A stretch of DNA of 64,000 bases from Trochalopteron elliotii. Lineage: Eukaryota > Chordata > Aves > Passeriformes > Leiothrichidae. Under the pieces are notes generated by a model that saw nothing but the letters and a program-made list of their open reading frames with translations, did not search any database and had not been told where the DNA came from. The stretch is taken from the NCBI GenBank assembly GCA_024734555.1, contig JANPWX010000546.1:86260-150259 (forward strand), given 5' to 3'. The position numbers were made by a program, and so were the translations under genes. Positions 1 through 10,965 of the stretch are shown piece after piece; within the stretch, counting starts at the first letter, position 1; every line of letters starts with the position of its first letter.

Positions 1-842
1 TACTTAATATTAACAATAATTACGTTCTTGTTGCCACACAAGTGTCCCAACAGCTCTTGTGCATCTCACCTTCTGCAGTGGCCTCACAGATCCAGCCCTG
101 ACCTTCCAAAAGGCTGAAACAGCCAGGGAAGGTTGGAGGAAAGGCAGTGATCCAAAGCCCAAGGAAAATGCCTTGCCCAGAGTGATTCCAGAGCTCAGCC
201 TGCCTCATTAGGAGCAGGACGGGAGCTGAAGTGATTGCAGCAGACAGATGACCTTGGGTGGTTTTCCCCATCTCCTAAGGAAAGGCTTTGCCCGGAGAGT
301 GGTTCAGGAGCAGCCCAGGATTTAGCAGGGGCTGTAAAAGAGCAGCTGCTGCAATAAAGCTGCAGTTTTACAGCTCCAGGCAGGCTGGGAACAGCACTTG
401 GATCTGCTCACGAGGGCGGGAGGGCTCCAGAAGCAAGGAGAGGTTTGGTGGTCCTTGGTGGGAGGCAGGTCCCAGGGTAAGGAATGCCCCACGGATCCCG
501 GGAAATGGTGCAGTGCCCACAGTCCTGGACCCTTGGGGAGTTAGGATTCAGCTCCTCAGGAGCAGAATTCCTCATGTCCATCCCCACCCCAGGGGCTCCT
601 GAGCCCTGCCAGGGTCACAGGGGCAGAGGTGTGAGCTGGGGACATCCCAGTGTGGAAACAGGGAGAGATCTTGGGATCAAACCATCCCTCCTCTTCCTCT
701 TCCTCCTCCTTGTTTTCCTTCCTCCCCCCTTCCTCCTTCCCCTGCCTGCCCCAGAGCAGTGGGAAGATCCTGGTGCAGTCCAGTGACCCTCCCAGTTGGG
801 AGTGTGGGAGCTGCAGGATGCACCTGGCTGTTCCTGGAACCC
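1..842. other. Unique non-coding sequence, no gene seen
   Basis: No convincing coding exon, RNA gene or transposon was recognised. Short reading frames on both strands overlap each other, lack recognisable domains and look like chance. The only compositional feature is a pyrimidine-rich stretch near 0.7 kb, listed separately. Confidence 0.5.
685..743. repeat. Polypyrimidine (CT-rich) low-complexity tract
   Basis: About 59 bases of the plus strand are C or T except for one G at 712. The reading frames across it give serine/phenylalanine-rich or glutamate/lysine-rich runs, which is a consequence of the composition and not evidence of a protein. Confidence 0.8.
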
Positions 843-985
843 CAAACCATTCGGGTGGGAAAAGCCCTCCAGAATCATCAACCCTAAAACTGCCCCACGC
901 CTCAAGTGCCACATCCACGTGGTGTTGGGGACTCCACCAGTGCCCTGGGCACCTCTGCCAGTGCCTGACTACCCTTTCCATGGAT
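843..985 (-). mobile_element. CR1 LINE 3'-end fragment
   Basis: Read on the minus strand this resembles the end of the avian CR1 3' untranslated region. The plus strand shows diverged forms of the usual block of 'gaatcat..ggttggaaaagacct', followed by 'agtgccacatccac' and 'actccaccagtgccctgggca'. CR1 elements are retrotransposons that are nearly always 5' truncated, and this copy is short and old. The boundaries are approximate. Confidence 0.65.
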
Positions 986-2321
986 CCACCCTAAAAACCT
1001 GATATCCAAAATCCACTTTTCCCTCTTTTGGGCCACATTTGGTGCACTTTCCATGACTAAAGCACCCCAAACCCTGAGCTCTTGCTCTGCTGTCAGGCTG
1101 GAGGAGTGCTTGGAAGAAAAGCCTTCCCAGCTCATTATGGATTCAGACATCTCTTCATCTGGAGTTGCCTGAGGTCCTGGAAATAATCGTGTCTTTCAGG
1201 AAGAACATCATTCTGAGGTGAATAAAAATCACTCAGCACTTTAATGAGACCATTACATTTCACTGCAAGTGTCTTTCCCTCTTGCACAAGGTCTTCCAGG
1301 AGGAGAAACAGCTCAGATGCTCCTGCTTATGGAAATATGTCCATGAGTGGGGGATTTATCTCACTGGGAATTCTTCCCCACCTCCCCAAATTCTGCAGCT
1401 TCACCCCCACCCTGCATCTGGTTCTCCTTTTCCTGGACCCCACTCCTGGGACAGCCCTTTCTGAGGAAGGTTTGAGCCCTGGAAGATTGTGGAGCAGGAA
1501 TCCTCACTGTGCCTGAGAAAATGAAATAATTAAAATTCTGGAAGAAATAAATTCCTGAAAAAAAGAGATTAATTGAAATTACACTTCCAAAGAGGGAGCC
1601 TGGAGCAGCTCTTCCCAGGGGGATGCCCCACAGAAGGACCTGCTGGAAGTGCCCCAGCCAGGAATGTGCCTGGAGGGAGGAGGAGGATGGAGCTTGGGAG
1701 CCCCAATTAACCCTTTGCAAACCCCAGCTCAGTTCCAAGTGATTCCTGATAATCAGATTATTTTCCATGCAGAAATTTAATCCTATTACTTCTAATTAAG
1801 CCCCAATGTGCAAAGCTAAACAAATTCCACTTTTTGTTCTCCGTGCCCTCCAAGAAAGTGATTATATTCCATCACCAGTTGTTATCCATAAGTATCTCTT
1901 TTAATCATTTCTGCATTCAGCCCCTCCAGACCTCAATTATTTCTGCTGCCTCTTCATGTCTTACAATGATTTTGCTGCTACAAACTCCTACAACTCCTTC
2001 TCTTGGGTCTTACAGACCCTAAAGAGGTACCCAGGGGTCATGAAATGTATTTCAGGTACAGTTTACAAGCAATATTTTAATTTTTTCATGCATCCAAACA
2101 GCAATTTCTTTGGAAAAGTGGAAGATTTTAATAAGAAGCAGCAAAGCTCAATATGATAATTATTGGCAGAATTATTTTTGTTGTTCTTATCAGCATTTTG
2201 TCCCTGCAATTTGCATAATTGCTGGGTCTTGATTAGAAAAGTTCCTTTTTTCTGCTCAAGGCTTTGGCAGGAGCCAATCATTTCCAGGTTCCTGACAGAA
2301 CAGAGCTCCTTAGGGAATGGA
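986..2321. other. Unique AT-rich non-coding sequence
   Basis: No gene or repeat recognised over about 1.3 kb. Parts near 1.2-1.3 and 1.75-2.25 kb are AT-rich with TAATTA/AATTAA-like motifs, as in some vertebrate regulatory sequence, but this is weak evidence. Confidence 0.4.
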
Positions 2322-2364
2322 GAAGGGAAGGGAAGGGAAGGGAAGGGAAGGGAAGGGAAGGGAA
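2322..2364. repeat. (GGGAA)n microsatellite
   Basis: About 8.6 perfect copies of a 5-bp unit, all purine on the plus strand. It lies 24 bp before an assembly gap and may contribute to the failure to assemble across it. Confidence 0.95.
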
Positions 2365-2388
2365 TTATTGGGACTTCCGACGTGAGCA

Positions 2389-2726
2389 NNNNNNNNNNNN
2401 NNNNNNNNNNNNNNNNNNNNNNNNNNNNNNNNNNNNNNNNNNNNNNNNNNNNNNNNNNNNNNNNNNNNNNNNNNNNNNNNNNNNNNNNNNNNNNNNNNNN
2501 NNNNNNNNNNNNNNNNNNNNNNNNNNNNNNNNNNNNNNNNNNNNNNNNNNNNNNNNNNNNNNNNNNNNNNNNNNNNNNNNNNNNNNNNNNNNNNNNNNNN
2601 NNNNNNNNNNNNNNNNNNNNNNNNNNNNNNNNNNNNNNNNNNNNNNNNNNNNNNNNNNNNNNNNNNNNNNNNNNNNNNNNNNNNNNNNNNNNNNNNNNNN
2701 NNNNNNNNNNNNNNNNNNNNNNNNNN
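2389..2726. other. Assembly gap (338 N)
   Basis: A run of 338 undetermined bases. Reading frames drawn across it are meaningless. By comparison with the copies at 40.7 and 62.7 kb, the gap should hide roughly the first 75 bp of the LTR that emerges on its right side, plus other sequence. The true gap length is unknown. Confidence 1.
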
Positions 2727-2956
2727 ACAGGAGAAATGTTTTTATAACTGTAACTTTGTTTTTCACTCCTTTTGCTAGGAGGGACTTCTTGATGTCCCTC
2801 TGGTCTGACCAATGTGATTGAAGAAGTTTTTCTTGTCGTCAATCAGATTGGTTGGTGTAAAATAGTATAAAAGGGAGACACATCCCAAAAATAAAGGAAT
2901 CATTTTCAGCCTTCTGAAGTCTGGAGTCTGTGTCATAGTGGTGTAAAATAGAATCA
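2727..2956 (+). mobile_element. Retroviral LTR, small family, 5' end lost in gap
   Basis: This matches in the opposite orientation the LTRs at 40708-41008 and 62745-63051. Shared blocks include the segment around 'ctctggtctgaccaatgtgattgaagaa'-type sequence (2801-2827), a TATA box at 2866-2872, a poly(A) signal at 2890-2895, and an end in 'gtggtgtaaaat...tca'. TATA box and poly(A) signal lie very close together, so the R region would be short. Only the last 230 bp of roughly 305 are visible. No retroviral genes follow it, so it is probably a solo LTR. Confidence 0.85.
2866..2872 (+). promoter_or_regulatory. LTR TATA box
   Basis: The sequence TATAAAA lies in the LTR at the position expected for the retroviral core promoter. 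A poly(A) signal AATAAA follows at 2890-2895. Present-day activity is unknown. Confidence 0.6.
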
Positions 2957-3700
2957 CCCAGGGATGGAGAGTCCACACCCACAGCTCTGGGAGGGCAGTG
3001 CTGCCACTCTCCATGTCCAGCCCCCTCGAGGGGACAGTTCTGGGGCAGAACTGTGACAGAAATGCTCCCAAAGCCCCTGAAGCTGGGAGTGAGGAAGGAG
3101 AGGGGCAGGGTGTGAGTACACAGAACACACCCATGAGGCTGCAGGGAAGAGATGTTTGCCCAGGTTTTGGTGAGAATTCCCAGGACTTCACATTTCAGAA
3201 CAAAGAACCTTTTCTTTTTTTACCACAAATTGTCTCCAGAAGCTCTTTGAGTCTCTGCACAGCAGAGTTTGTGTCACCCCCTAAAGGACATGCACTGTGA
3301 AGTGCTGGCGTGGCTGGGGGTCCCTGCTACCTTTGTCACCTGCCAGCTGTGGCATCACTGCCAGGATGCCACCAGGAGCAGTTGGAGGTCATTTTTCATG
3401 GCATTTCCCAGGGATGTGACACCCCAGGGGCAGCACCCGCCCAGTCTGAGGGACTCAACTGCTTCAGGTGTGCTCAGCAGACAAAACCATGGAAAAACAT
3501 CTGGGAGTCTCCAGGAATGCACAGCAGCTTTCCTGTCTTGACCACAGACAACTCCCTGTGTCAGGGAGTTATCCCAGTAAAGCAAAAGGAGGGGAAATTT
3601 GCTTCTAATTGGATCTCTGTGCTTGGATCTGCCAGTCCAGAGGGAATTGAGTCTGTCACAGGGGAACACTGAGAGTCACAGCAACTCCTGCCCTCATCAG
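2957..3700. other. Non-coding sequence, no gene seen
   Basis: About 740 bp follow the LTR without a recognised repeat or exon. Open frames on both strands overlap and share no family features. Confidence 0.4.
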
Positions 3701-3897
3701 CTCCACAGCCTCTGGGATTCTCCTGAGCTCCTCTTCCCAGTACCAGGAACCCTTTGGCATCACAGCCAGAGCTTTCTGGGATTCTCCTGAGCTCCATCCA
3801 GTGCCAGGAACTCTTGGGCTTCACCTCCACAGCCTCTGGAATTCTCCTGGGCTCCACCTCTCCATTCCAGGAACCCTTGGGCTTCACCTCCACAGCC
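3701..3897. repeat. Minisatellite, about 62-bp unit, 3 copies
   Basis: Three diverged tandem copies share the order 'cacagcctctggaattctcc', 'gagctcc', 'ccaggaac' and 'ttgggcttcac'. The minus-strand frame across it shows a periodic peptide with EVKP and RRIPE motifs, which is a by-product of the tandem repeat. Confidence 0.8.
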
Positions 3898-4442
3898 CAA
3901 ATATGGGATTTATGGGTGGAATTTCCCAGGAATTCACTCACACAGGGTTGGAGCAGGTTGCACCCCGGAGCTGTATTTGCTGCCCAACAGAAGCACCTGA
4001 ATTCCAGGATGTTTTTTCCCTTGAAGACATGGCACTGGTGTATTTCCTTAGCAATGCCCTTTCCCTAGCCAAGGGACAAAGTTCCCTTTGGATTGGCCTC
4101 CTGGTTTTCTACACCCAGGGCCCACAGATCCTCCTGGAAATTCCTACTCAGAATATTTTCTCCCTGGTTTTATCTGAGATCTCCCAGACTGTCCCTGTCC
4201 ATGATGGGACAGATATGGAAGCATGGAAAAGTTGCTTGGGAAGGACCATTGGTGCCTCCCTTCCAGCTTCTCAGCCTAAAGATCCTCCTTTCCCAAATGC
4301 CAGATCATCCTTACCCTATTTCTAACCAGCAGGTCAAGAGCTGAGGTGATTCCACCCACTAGGACACTCACCCAGGTAAAGGTTTTCCTAAAATCCAAAC
4401 TAAAATTTTGGGGATGTTAATCCATCACTGCTGGGTTTAGAG
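3898..4442. other. Non-coding sequence, no gene seen
   Basis: About 545 bp without a recognised element. Confidence 0.4.
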
Positions 4443-4500
4443 CCATGGAATCATTAAAGTTGGAAAAGACCTTTAAAGACACCAAGTCCAACCATCAGCC
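4443..4500 (-). mobile_element. Short CR1 3'-terminal fragment
   Basis: The plus strand reads 'atggaatcattaaagttgg', 'aaaagacctttaaaga' and 'ccaagtccaaccatc', the reverse complement of the last bases of a CR1 3' end. Only the extreme 3' end is present, as is usual for strongly truncated insertions. Confidence 0.8.
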
Positions 4501-5538
4501 ATGGGTTTTATGGATTTCCAGTGACAACAATGCAATGTGAATAAGAAATATTTTGGATTTCTCCCTGGGATTGCTGGAATGGGAAGTGGAGAGAAAAATT
4601 CCTGGTCTCCATCATTCAGGGGCGTTTTGGGTAAAAAACCCCAGTAATTCCTAAATCAGAACATGTCATTCAGATATTTCCACAGAGTCCATCAGCACAG
4701 ACTTAAGCTGTGGATTGTCACATCCCCAAGGTCTCGTCCTCCCAGCTTGGCCCAATCCACTGCCAAGATTATTCCTTTCCCTGGGGATCCCATGGTGCTC
4801 CAAGATTTCTCTTTCTTGGAGCACCAAGGCTGTATTTCTTCAGGAAAAAGACAGAAAAAAAAGGTTTTAAACTCTTATTTTGGTTGTTGGAATTGAAATT
4901 AGGCTCGATTCATTTTGAGCTGGGCTCAGTCACAGAGTCCATTACAAAATCAGGAGCAAAAGGAAACATCAGAATTGCAATTCCGGCATGAAAGAAGTTC
5001 TTGATGGAAAGGACAATGCTGAGCTCCATTGTCACAGGCAGAGGACTGAAAACAGGATTGAGCTGTGTCCCTACAGAACTGCACACCTGACAGAAACTTC
5101 AGAAAGGGGGGGATTTTTAAACCAAATTATTGTCATTGTTGGAAAAACAGCTTGAACAGAAATTTGATCTTCCTTAAGAAATATGAAAAGCTTTGGAATG
5201 CCATCCAAACCCTCTCCACAAAGGGAGGTTTCAGACAATTCCTTTCTCTGGAGGTTTTTTTTTTTTTTTCACATTTCTTACTGAGTAGAGAGGCAGAATT
5301 TGGATTTATTAGGGAAAATCTGTGTCTTTAATGAAAAAAATTCCAGTCATACTTGTTGGTACTGCTACAGCAACAGAGTGGTTGGTGAAATGTTTCCCTG
5401 GAATAAATCTGCCATTGTTCCATGGCTCGATTTTATTCATATGTCTGGGAAGAATTTTAACAATTCCAGGTAATACTGAGGTAATGGCTGCCAAAAACCC
5501 AGGTGTGGTGGCCACCCCTGACAGCACGGAGAGTTAAC
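4501..5538. other. Unique non-coding sequence
   Basis: About 1 kb with no recognised gene or transposon. It includes a T run near 5257-5270 and AT-rich patches. Confidence 0.4.
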
Positions 5539-6114
5539 CATCCATTCCCAAATCATCCCCACCCAAACCACACCTGCCCAAATCAGCCCTTCCCAAACCT
5601 TTGTTTTCCAAAACCTCCCTATCCAACCTCCCCTTTCCAAATATTTCACACCCAAATCATCCCTTCCCAAACCCTCCTTTCCCAAATAATTTCTTCCCAG
5701 ATCATCCCCACTCAAATCCTCCCTTCCCAAATCATCCCCTCCAAAATCAGCTCTACCCAAATCAATCATTCCTAAATTGTCCCCTCCCAAATCTTCCCTT
5801 CCCAAATCATTCCCACTCAAACCACACCTGCCCAAATCAGCCCTTCCCAAATCATCCCCACCCAAATCAGCCCATCCCAAATCCTCCCATCCCAAATCAT
5901 CCCTTCCTAGATCTTCCCCACCCAGATCATCCCCACTCAAGTCATCTCTATTCAGATCATTGCCACCCAAACCTTCTCTTCCCAAATCATTCCCTCCCAA
6001 AACTTCTCACAAATCTTCCTTTCCCAAATCCTCCCTTCCCATAATATTTCTTCCCAGATTATCCCCACCCAAATTATCCCCTCCCAAATTCTCCCTTCCC
6101 AGCTCCTCCCTCCC
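5539..6114. repeat. 15-bp minisatellite array, about 38 copies
   Basis: Diverged units of the form 'tcccttcccaaatca' run for about 576 bp. The plus strand is C/T/A-rich and nearly free of G. Because the unit is 15 bp, plus-strand frames give a proline/asparagine pentad (FPNxP type). The minus-strand frame at 5437-6000 gives a pentad of the form xDLGx that superficially resembles a pentapeptide-repeat protein. No start context, conserved flanks or family match supports a gene. Confidence 0.95.
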
Positions 6115-6750
6115 GTGCTGCTCTGTTGTCATGCACCCCCAAACCCAAGCAAAGTTTTCCATGTTAGGAAAAGAGTTTGAGTTTCACCCCTGGACTTTTA
6201 AGGAAGAAGAACCAGAAACTTCCGTGGTTCTCTCATCATAATTGTCCCAGTGCCAGCACAGAGGAACCTGTTGGATCTTTGAAATTCACCTCCAGACCTG
6301 TGGTTGGTTCTATTGGGCAGCTTCCCAAAAAAACCATCCTTAATCAAGGAATACTTAAGAAAGAGCTCAAAGTCTCTTGGGGCATTTTAGGGTGTCTCAG
6401 CAGGTGCAAGGGACCTCCCTGCACTGTGCATGGCTTTTGCTCTTTTGTTTTGTATCATTTGTTATTTTCTCTTTTATTAAAACTTTTCATGCTTTTCAAA
6501 ACACACCCCATCAGCCATCTCACTAATTATTTTAAAGGCATTGCTGGGAGGTTGCTGGCAGCCCTCAGAGCCTGATACACCTTCCTAGGGCTGATAACAT
6601 GCTGGCCTCACACAGAATTGTATCACTCGTGTCCTGGGAGGCAGCAGAGGCTGTGCTGGTCCCTTCTCCCAGCCCAGGGCTGGGAAGTTTCCATTATTTG
6701 CTCCTTTTTCCTGAGCTGCCCTTGAAGATGGGAGAAATTGGGATGTTTCA
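6115..6750. other. Unique non-coding sequence
   Basis: About 640 bp with no recognised exon or repeat. Confidence 0.4.
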
Positions 6751-6910
6751 ATCATGGAATCACAGGATGATTTGTGAGGGAAGGGCCCTTAAAGCTCATC
6801 CTGTTCCATCCCTGCCATGGGCAGGGACACCTTCCACTATCTCAGGCTGCCCCAATCCCCACCCAACCTACCTTGGACCCCTCCTTAAACATCTCTGTGT
6901 CTGTCCAATC
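6751..6910 (-). mobile_element. CR1 LINE 3'-end fragment
   Basis: The plus strand starts with 'atggaatcacaggatg' and continues through 'ccatgggcagggacacc' and 'ttccactatctcaggctgcc', the reverse complement of the conserved CR1 3' end. The element is 5' truncated at the right. Confidence 0.9.
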
Positions 6911-7934
6911 TGCCCTGAGTCTCCATGGACTCCAAAGGGAGCTGGATAAGTGGATAAATTTCATTTTTTTCCTCCTAAAATGCCATCCCTGGCTGCAGCT
7001 GCAGCCCCTTTGCTTCTGTGCCTGTGGGAACCCAGCTGGAAACCCAGTGATCCTCATCCTCCTTCATGGTTTGGAGCCTTCTCAAAGAATAACTGGGAGA
7101 AAGGGTTCCAAATCTCTCAAAACATTTCCCAAACCCTGAGTTTTTAAAAATCAATACATGAGTTTCAGGAGAAATAATGGAAATAATTTAAAACTTCATC
7201 CTTTTCATTGTTTGAAGAGTTTCTCATTTTAATATTATTAGTAATTGCTAATAAGTTTATCACTAATTTTGCTTATTAGTATTCAGTAGTACTAGCAAAG
7301 CCCTTCCCAGGTGGAAAACTGCTTTCCAAGGAAGTTGAAGAGCAGGAACAGTAATAACAGACCAGGAAAAACTAACATTTTTAGAGCAGGAACTCTGCTT
7401 GTGGAGAGGCTTTCAATGAATTGACCCAATCCCAGGTTTGTGAAGGTTCAGCTGTCAGAATCCTGGGATTTAAAGTGTCAGTCAGAAGGCCTGGAAGTGG
7501 CCTCTGCTCTGAATGGCAATTTTTAACTGGAGATGAGCAGTGGGAAATGCAGGAGCCTCCCTGGACTGACATCATCTTCCTTTTCCAGAGAGAAGTTTCC
7601 AGTTGCCTCTGTGGAATTGCTGTTAATAATCCTTACAAATGTTGAGCTTTTTTTTTTTTTTCCCTGTGCAGAACAAGCCCAGGATGTTTGACACCATTTC
7701 ATCCCCTTATCTCCAGAAGATTCCCTGCCTGGGAATCCAGTAATCATTGAAATCTCTTGTTTTGCATAAAAGTCACCCAGACATTCATCCAAATCTGCAA
7801 AGAGTGCAAACAATTCTGTGGCACCAGGAAGCTGTGCTGACTCCAGGGGTTTGGAATCAGGGCCCAGTGCTGGTTTAAGCACCCAGCATCAAATTGTGGA
7901 GAGGGGAACGAGCCAGAGCAAAACCCAAGGACAA
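6911..7934. other. Unique sequence with an AT-rich core at 7140-7310
   Basis: No gene or transposon recognised. The core is strongly AT-rich with repeated TAAT/ATTA motifs ('agtaattgctaataag' and similar), the kind of composition seen in homeodomain-binding regulatory elements. A T run lies near 7648-7660. Function is speculative. Confidence 0.35.
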
Positions 7935-8720
7935 TATTGGGAAGTAAGGACCTCAACAGGGTGATGGGCAGGGAAGAACTGTCTGGAAGGGGACAACAGG
8001 GAAATGCAGGTCCTGCACCTGGGGAGGAACCACCAGCACAGGCTGTGGGGGGCCTGCTGGAGCAGCTCTGTGGGGAAGGACCTGGGGACAACGAGGTGTG
8101 CCTGACCTGTCCTGGGGACAAGGAGCCAATGGGATCCTGGGGACCATCAGGAAGAGCATTCCCAGCAGGTCAGGGGTGATCCTGCCCCTGTGCCCAGCCC
8201 TGGAGGCTCCTCTGGGTGCTGTGTCCAGCTCAGGATCCCCAGGGACAGGAGCCCCTGGAGCTGAGGAAGGGCCTGGAGCATCTCCGTGCCCAGGAGAGGC
8301 TGAGGGAGCTGGGGCTGCTCAGCCTGGAGAGGAGCCCCAGGGAGAGGGGCCCTCAGCCCTGGGTGTCCCTGTCTGTCCCTGTCTGTCCCTGTGTGTCCCC
8401 ATGTCTGTCCCCATGTCTGTCCCCATGTCTGTCCCTGTGTGCAGGGAGGGCAGAGCAGCCCCAGGCTCTGCTCCAGGCCCAGCAATGGCCCCAGAGCCAC
8501 GGGCAGGGCCTGAGCCCAGGAATTGCCCTGCACAGGAGGCACAACTTGTGCCCTGGGCAGTGGCCAGGCCTGAGCAGAGCCCAGAGAGGCTGTGGGCTCT
8601 CCTCCCTGGGGCTGTTGCAGAGCTGTGTGCACACAATGCTGTGCCCCTGCTCTGGGATGGCCCTGCTGGAGCAGGGGGGTGGCACCAGGGACCCTCTGGG
8701 CTCCATCCCAGGCTGACACA
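7935..8720 (+). mobile_element. CR1 LINE 3' portion with internal tandem repeat
   Basis: This long CR1 piece in plus orientation shows diverged forms of the familiar blocks 'gcaggtcctgcacctgggg', 'gatcctgcccctgtgcccagc', 'gagaggctgagggagctgg' and 'ggctgctcagcctggagagg'. It continues into GC-rich 3' untranslated sequence around 8450-8715. CR1 ORF2 would encode endonuclease and reverse transcriptase, but only the region near and after its 3' end remains. The long frames on both strands (for example 8098-8760) are therefore not host genes. Confidence 0.8.
8362..8441. repeat. 10/12-bp minisatellite inside CR1
   Basis: About eight tandem units alternate between a 10-bp form 'tgtccctgtc' and a 12-bp form 'tgtccccatgtc'. 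They interrupt the CR1 body, so the expansion probably arose after insertion. Confidence 0.9.
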
Positions 8721-9559
8721 TCCTGGGGGATCCCTCCTCCCATTCCAGGAGCACAGATGAGCCTTTGCTGACCCTGGAGCCATTGGAGCTGTGCTGCATC
8801 CCCTCACCTCCTGCAAGGAGAGAACAGCTGCGTTTTCCTGCCATCTCTTGGGGCCCTTCCATACCTCACCAAATATCATTGCAGAGAGACACATTACTGT
8901 GTTTACAGCTCTCTGTTTACAGAAGATGCTCTCGATTTAGGGGTTTTATTATGATATTTTATTTTTATGGCTCTGTGCATGATCTGTTTGCTTCCATTAA
9001 CTTGAGTCGAAGGTTTCATAATCTGATTATGGGGAGCAGGGCTTGGGAAGAAGTTATAAAACACTCAGAGTGCAGAGATGCACCTGCATTCCTGAGCATG
9101 GCTGGGTTTGCTCCCTCATCCTCAACTTCTTCCTTTCCCAGGGCTTTTTCTGGAGGTGAAGTGTTCTGATGGATCTGTGGCCAGGAAAAGGGACAGAAAA
9201 GTAACACCAGAAGGACTTTGAGGACTTGTTCCTTAACTTTCAAGGTTCTCCCTGGCTGTGCCCAGTGACCCAGGACCTGCCTGTCTATGAGTTTAACAGG
9301 TCCATGGGTTTGTTCAGCGCAGGCCTGGACAGTCATGGATAACAGGGCCATGGGTTTGGTGGGAGTGGGAAATGGCTCTGCCTGGCTGGGAGGGACAGGG
9401 ATGTCCCTATGTGTTTCTGAACCCCTGTCTCATGGTCCTGTCTTTGTGTTGGACACAACATTAGGGTAACAGGTTTCTTTCTTTTCAGTGGATCCATGGA
9501 ATGAATTAATGTCGCCTATTTTTCTTGAAAGAGGAGAATTTAATGTTTAAAGCAGCTTC
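8721..9559. other. Unique sequence, AT-rich part at 8880-9060
   Basis: No exon or repeat recognised. The 8880-9060 part is AT-rich and low in repeats, and could be a conserved non-coding element. The phrase 'ccatgggtttg' occurs twice, near 9302 and 9348, a small imperfect duplication. Confidence 0.35.
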
Positions 9560-10055
9560 TGGTCCAGAAAGCTCCTGGTTCATTTTGGGTTCCACAGTAT
9601 GGGACAGATCTAAAGCTATCAGAGAGCACCCAGAGGAGGCTGTGAAGATGGTGGAGGGTCTCGAGGGGAATCAGGCTGAGGTGACTTGGAATGTTCAGCT
9701 GGAGCAGAGGACTCTGAGCTCAGACCTCCCCAGGGGCTGCAGCTCCTCCCAAGGGCAGCTCCAATCTCTGCCCTGGGACAGGGACAGCACCCAGGGAAGG
9801 GCTGGAGCTGGGCCAGGGCAGGCTCAGGCTGCAGATCAGGAAAGGTTCTTCCCCCAGAGGGTGCTGGCACTGCCCAGGCTCCCCAGGGAATGGGCACGGC
9901 CCCGAGGCTGCCAGAGCTCCAGGAGCCTTTGGACAGCTCTGCCAGGGATGCCCAGGGTGGGATTGTTGGGGGGTCTGGGCAGGGACAGGGGCTGGATCAA
10001 TGATCCCTGTGGGTCCCTTTCCACTCAGGATATTCCATCATTCTGTGACTCTATG
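9560..10055 (+). mobile_element. CR1 LINE, 3' end intact with 8-bp tail repeats
   Basis: The body runs from a degraded 'gtgaagatggtggagggtct' block through 'ggaatgttcagctggagcag' and 'gaaaggttcttcccccagag' to 'caatgatccctgtgggtcc'. It ends in 'attctgtgactctatg' at 10040-10055, a diverged pair of the 8-bp repeats typical of CR1 termini. Copies of the same subfamily occur at 10966-11482, 24745-25164 and 30231-30431. The 358-residue open frame at 9525-10601 mostly translates this element and is not a gene. Confidence 0.93.
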
Positions 10056-10965
10056 CCATCCCCACCTGCTGATGGAAGTATCCCAGGTGATATCCCAGTA
10101 TCTTATCCTTCTTTTGTCCCCTCAAGTATTTGTGTAGGGAAAGAGGGTTCTGCAGTGGGTGACCTCAGGCCAGTTTTTGTCCCTATCACCTCAGTGCCAT
10201 CCCCTGATCTGAGCTGTGGCAGCAAGGACCTGGCAGAGAGAAACATTTGCATCTTTCCTGAGTGCATCACATTTACCTCCAGCAACTTTTCTTTGACTAA
10301 TTGGATCCAAGCAGAGAAGAAGCTCAATAATTCTCTTTTTCCCTCACGCCAGCAACTGGCAAATTGCAGGAAAGATGAGTCTGGAGCCAGATGTTGGCCA
10401 GGAAATAAATTTGCCCTTGAGCAAAGGGACTTCCAGCCATTATGTTCCACTCTGAGCATGCATCAGAATGGTGCAGGAATTAAAGTCAGGAGGACTTTTC
10501 TGGCAATTTGTTCCGAAAAAATCAAGGGAGGGGTTGACCGAGATCTCAGATATCCCAGGGCTTTTTATTACAAATCACAAGACTTGCAAATTTCCACATG
10601 AACCTTGGGAATGAGCTGTCCTGAGGCCAACTGATTTAAGGCTTCAGCCTCCATCTGCTGGGGAATTTCAAAGGAATGGAGATGCCAAAAAAGCAGATCT
10701 AGGATGGGGTTTCCATAAGCTCAGAAGCCTCTGTAACCCAGAAAAGTGCCTGGCAGAGTTTGATGGGAACAGAACATCCTGAGGGATGGAAGAGGAGGGT
10801 TTTTTACCATTTTCAGAGCTGCAGGAGCTTGTGGTGGAACAGCTGTTCTGCATCCCATGAAATATTTGTCTCCCAGACATCACACTTTTCTCTCCAAGAA
10901 GACCCAAAGTGGAAGCTGTGATTCTTTTGGGTAAACAGAGCTCTCCAAAGGCATCTGGTTCTGTT
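10056..10965. other. Unique sequence between two CR1 copies
   Basis: About 910 bp without a recognised exon. The long frame entering from the left continues here only by chance. Confidence 0.4.

Noticed and set aside
5437..6000. Pentapeptide-repeat-like protein on the minus strand
   Set aside because: Produced by a 15-bp minisatellite. No promoter, splice or conserved flanks seen, and bacterial-type pentapeptide proteins are not expected here.
8098..8894. Several frames of 160-220 residues on both strands
   Set aside because: GC-rich CR1 3' sequence and an internal minisatellite; overlapping frames on both strands with no domain.
9525..10601. 358-residue open frame on the plus strand
   Set aside because: It runs through a CR1 3' end and continues by chance into unique DNA. 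There is no domain, and its residues match the translation of the other CR1 copies.
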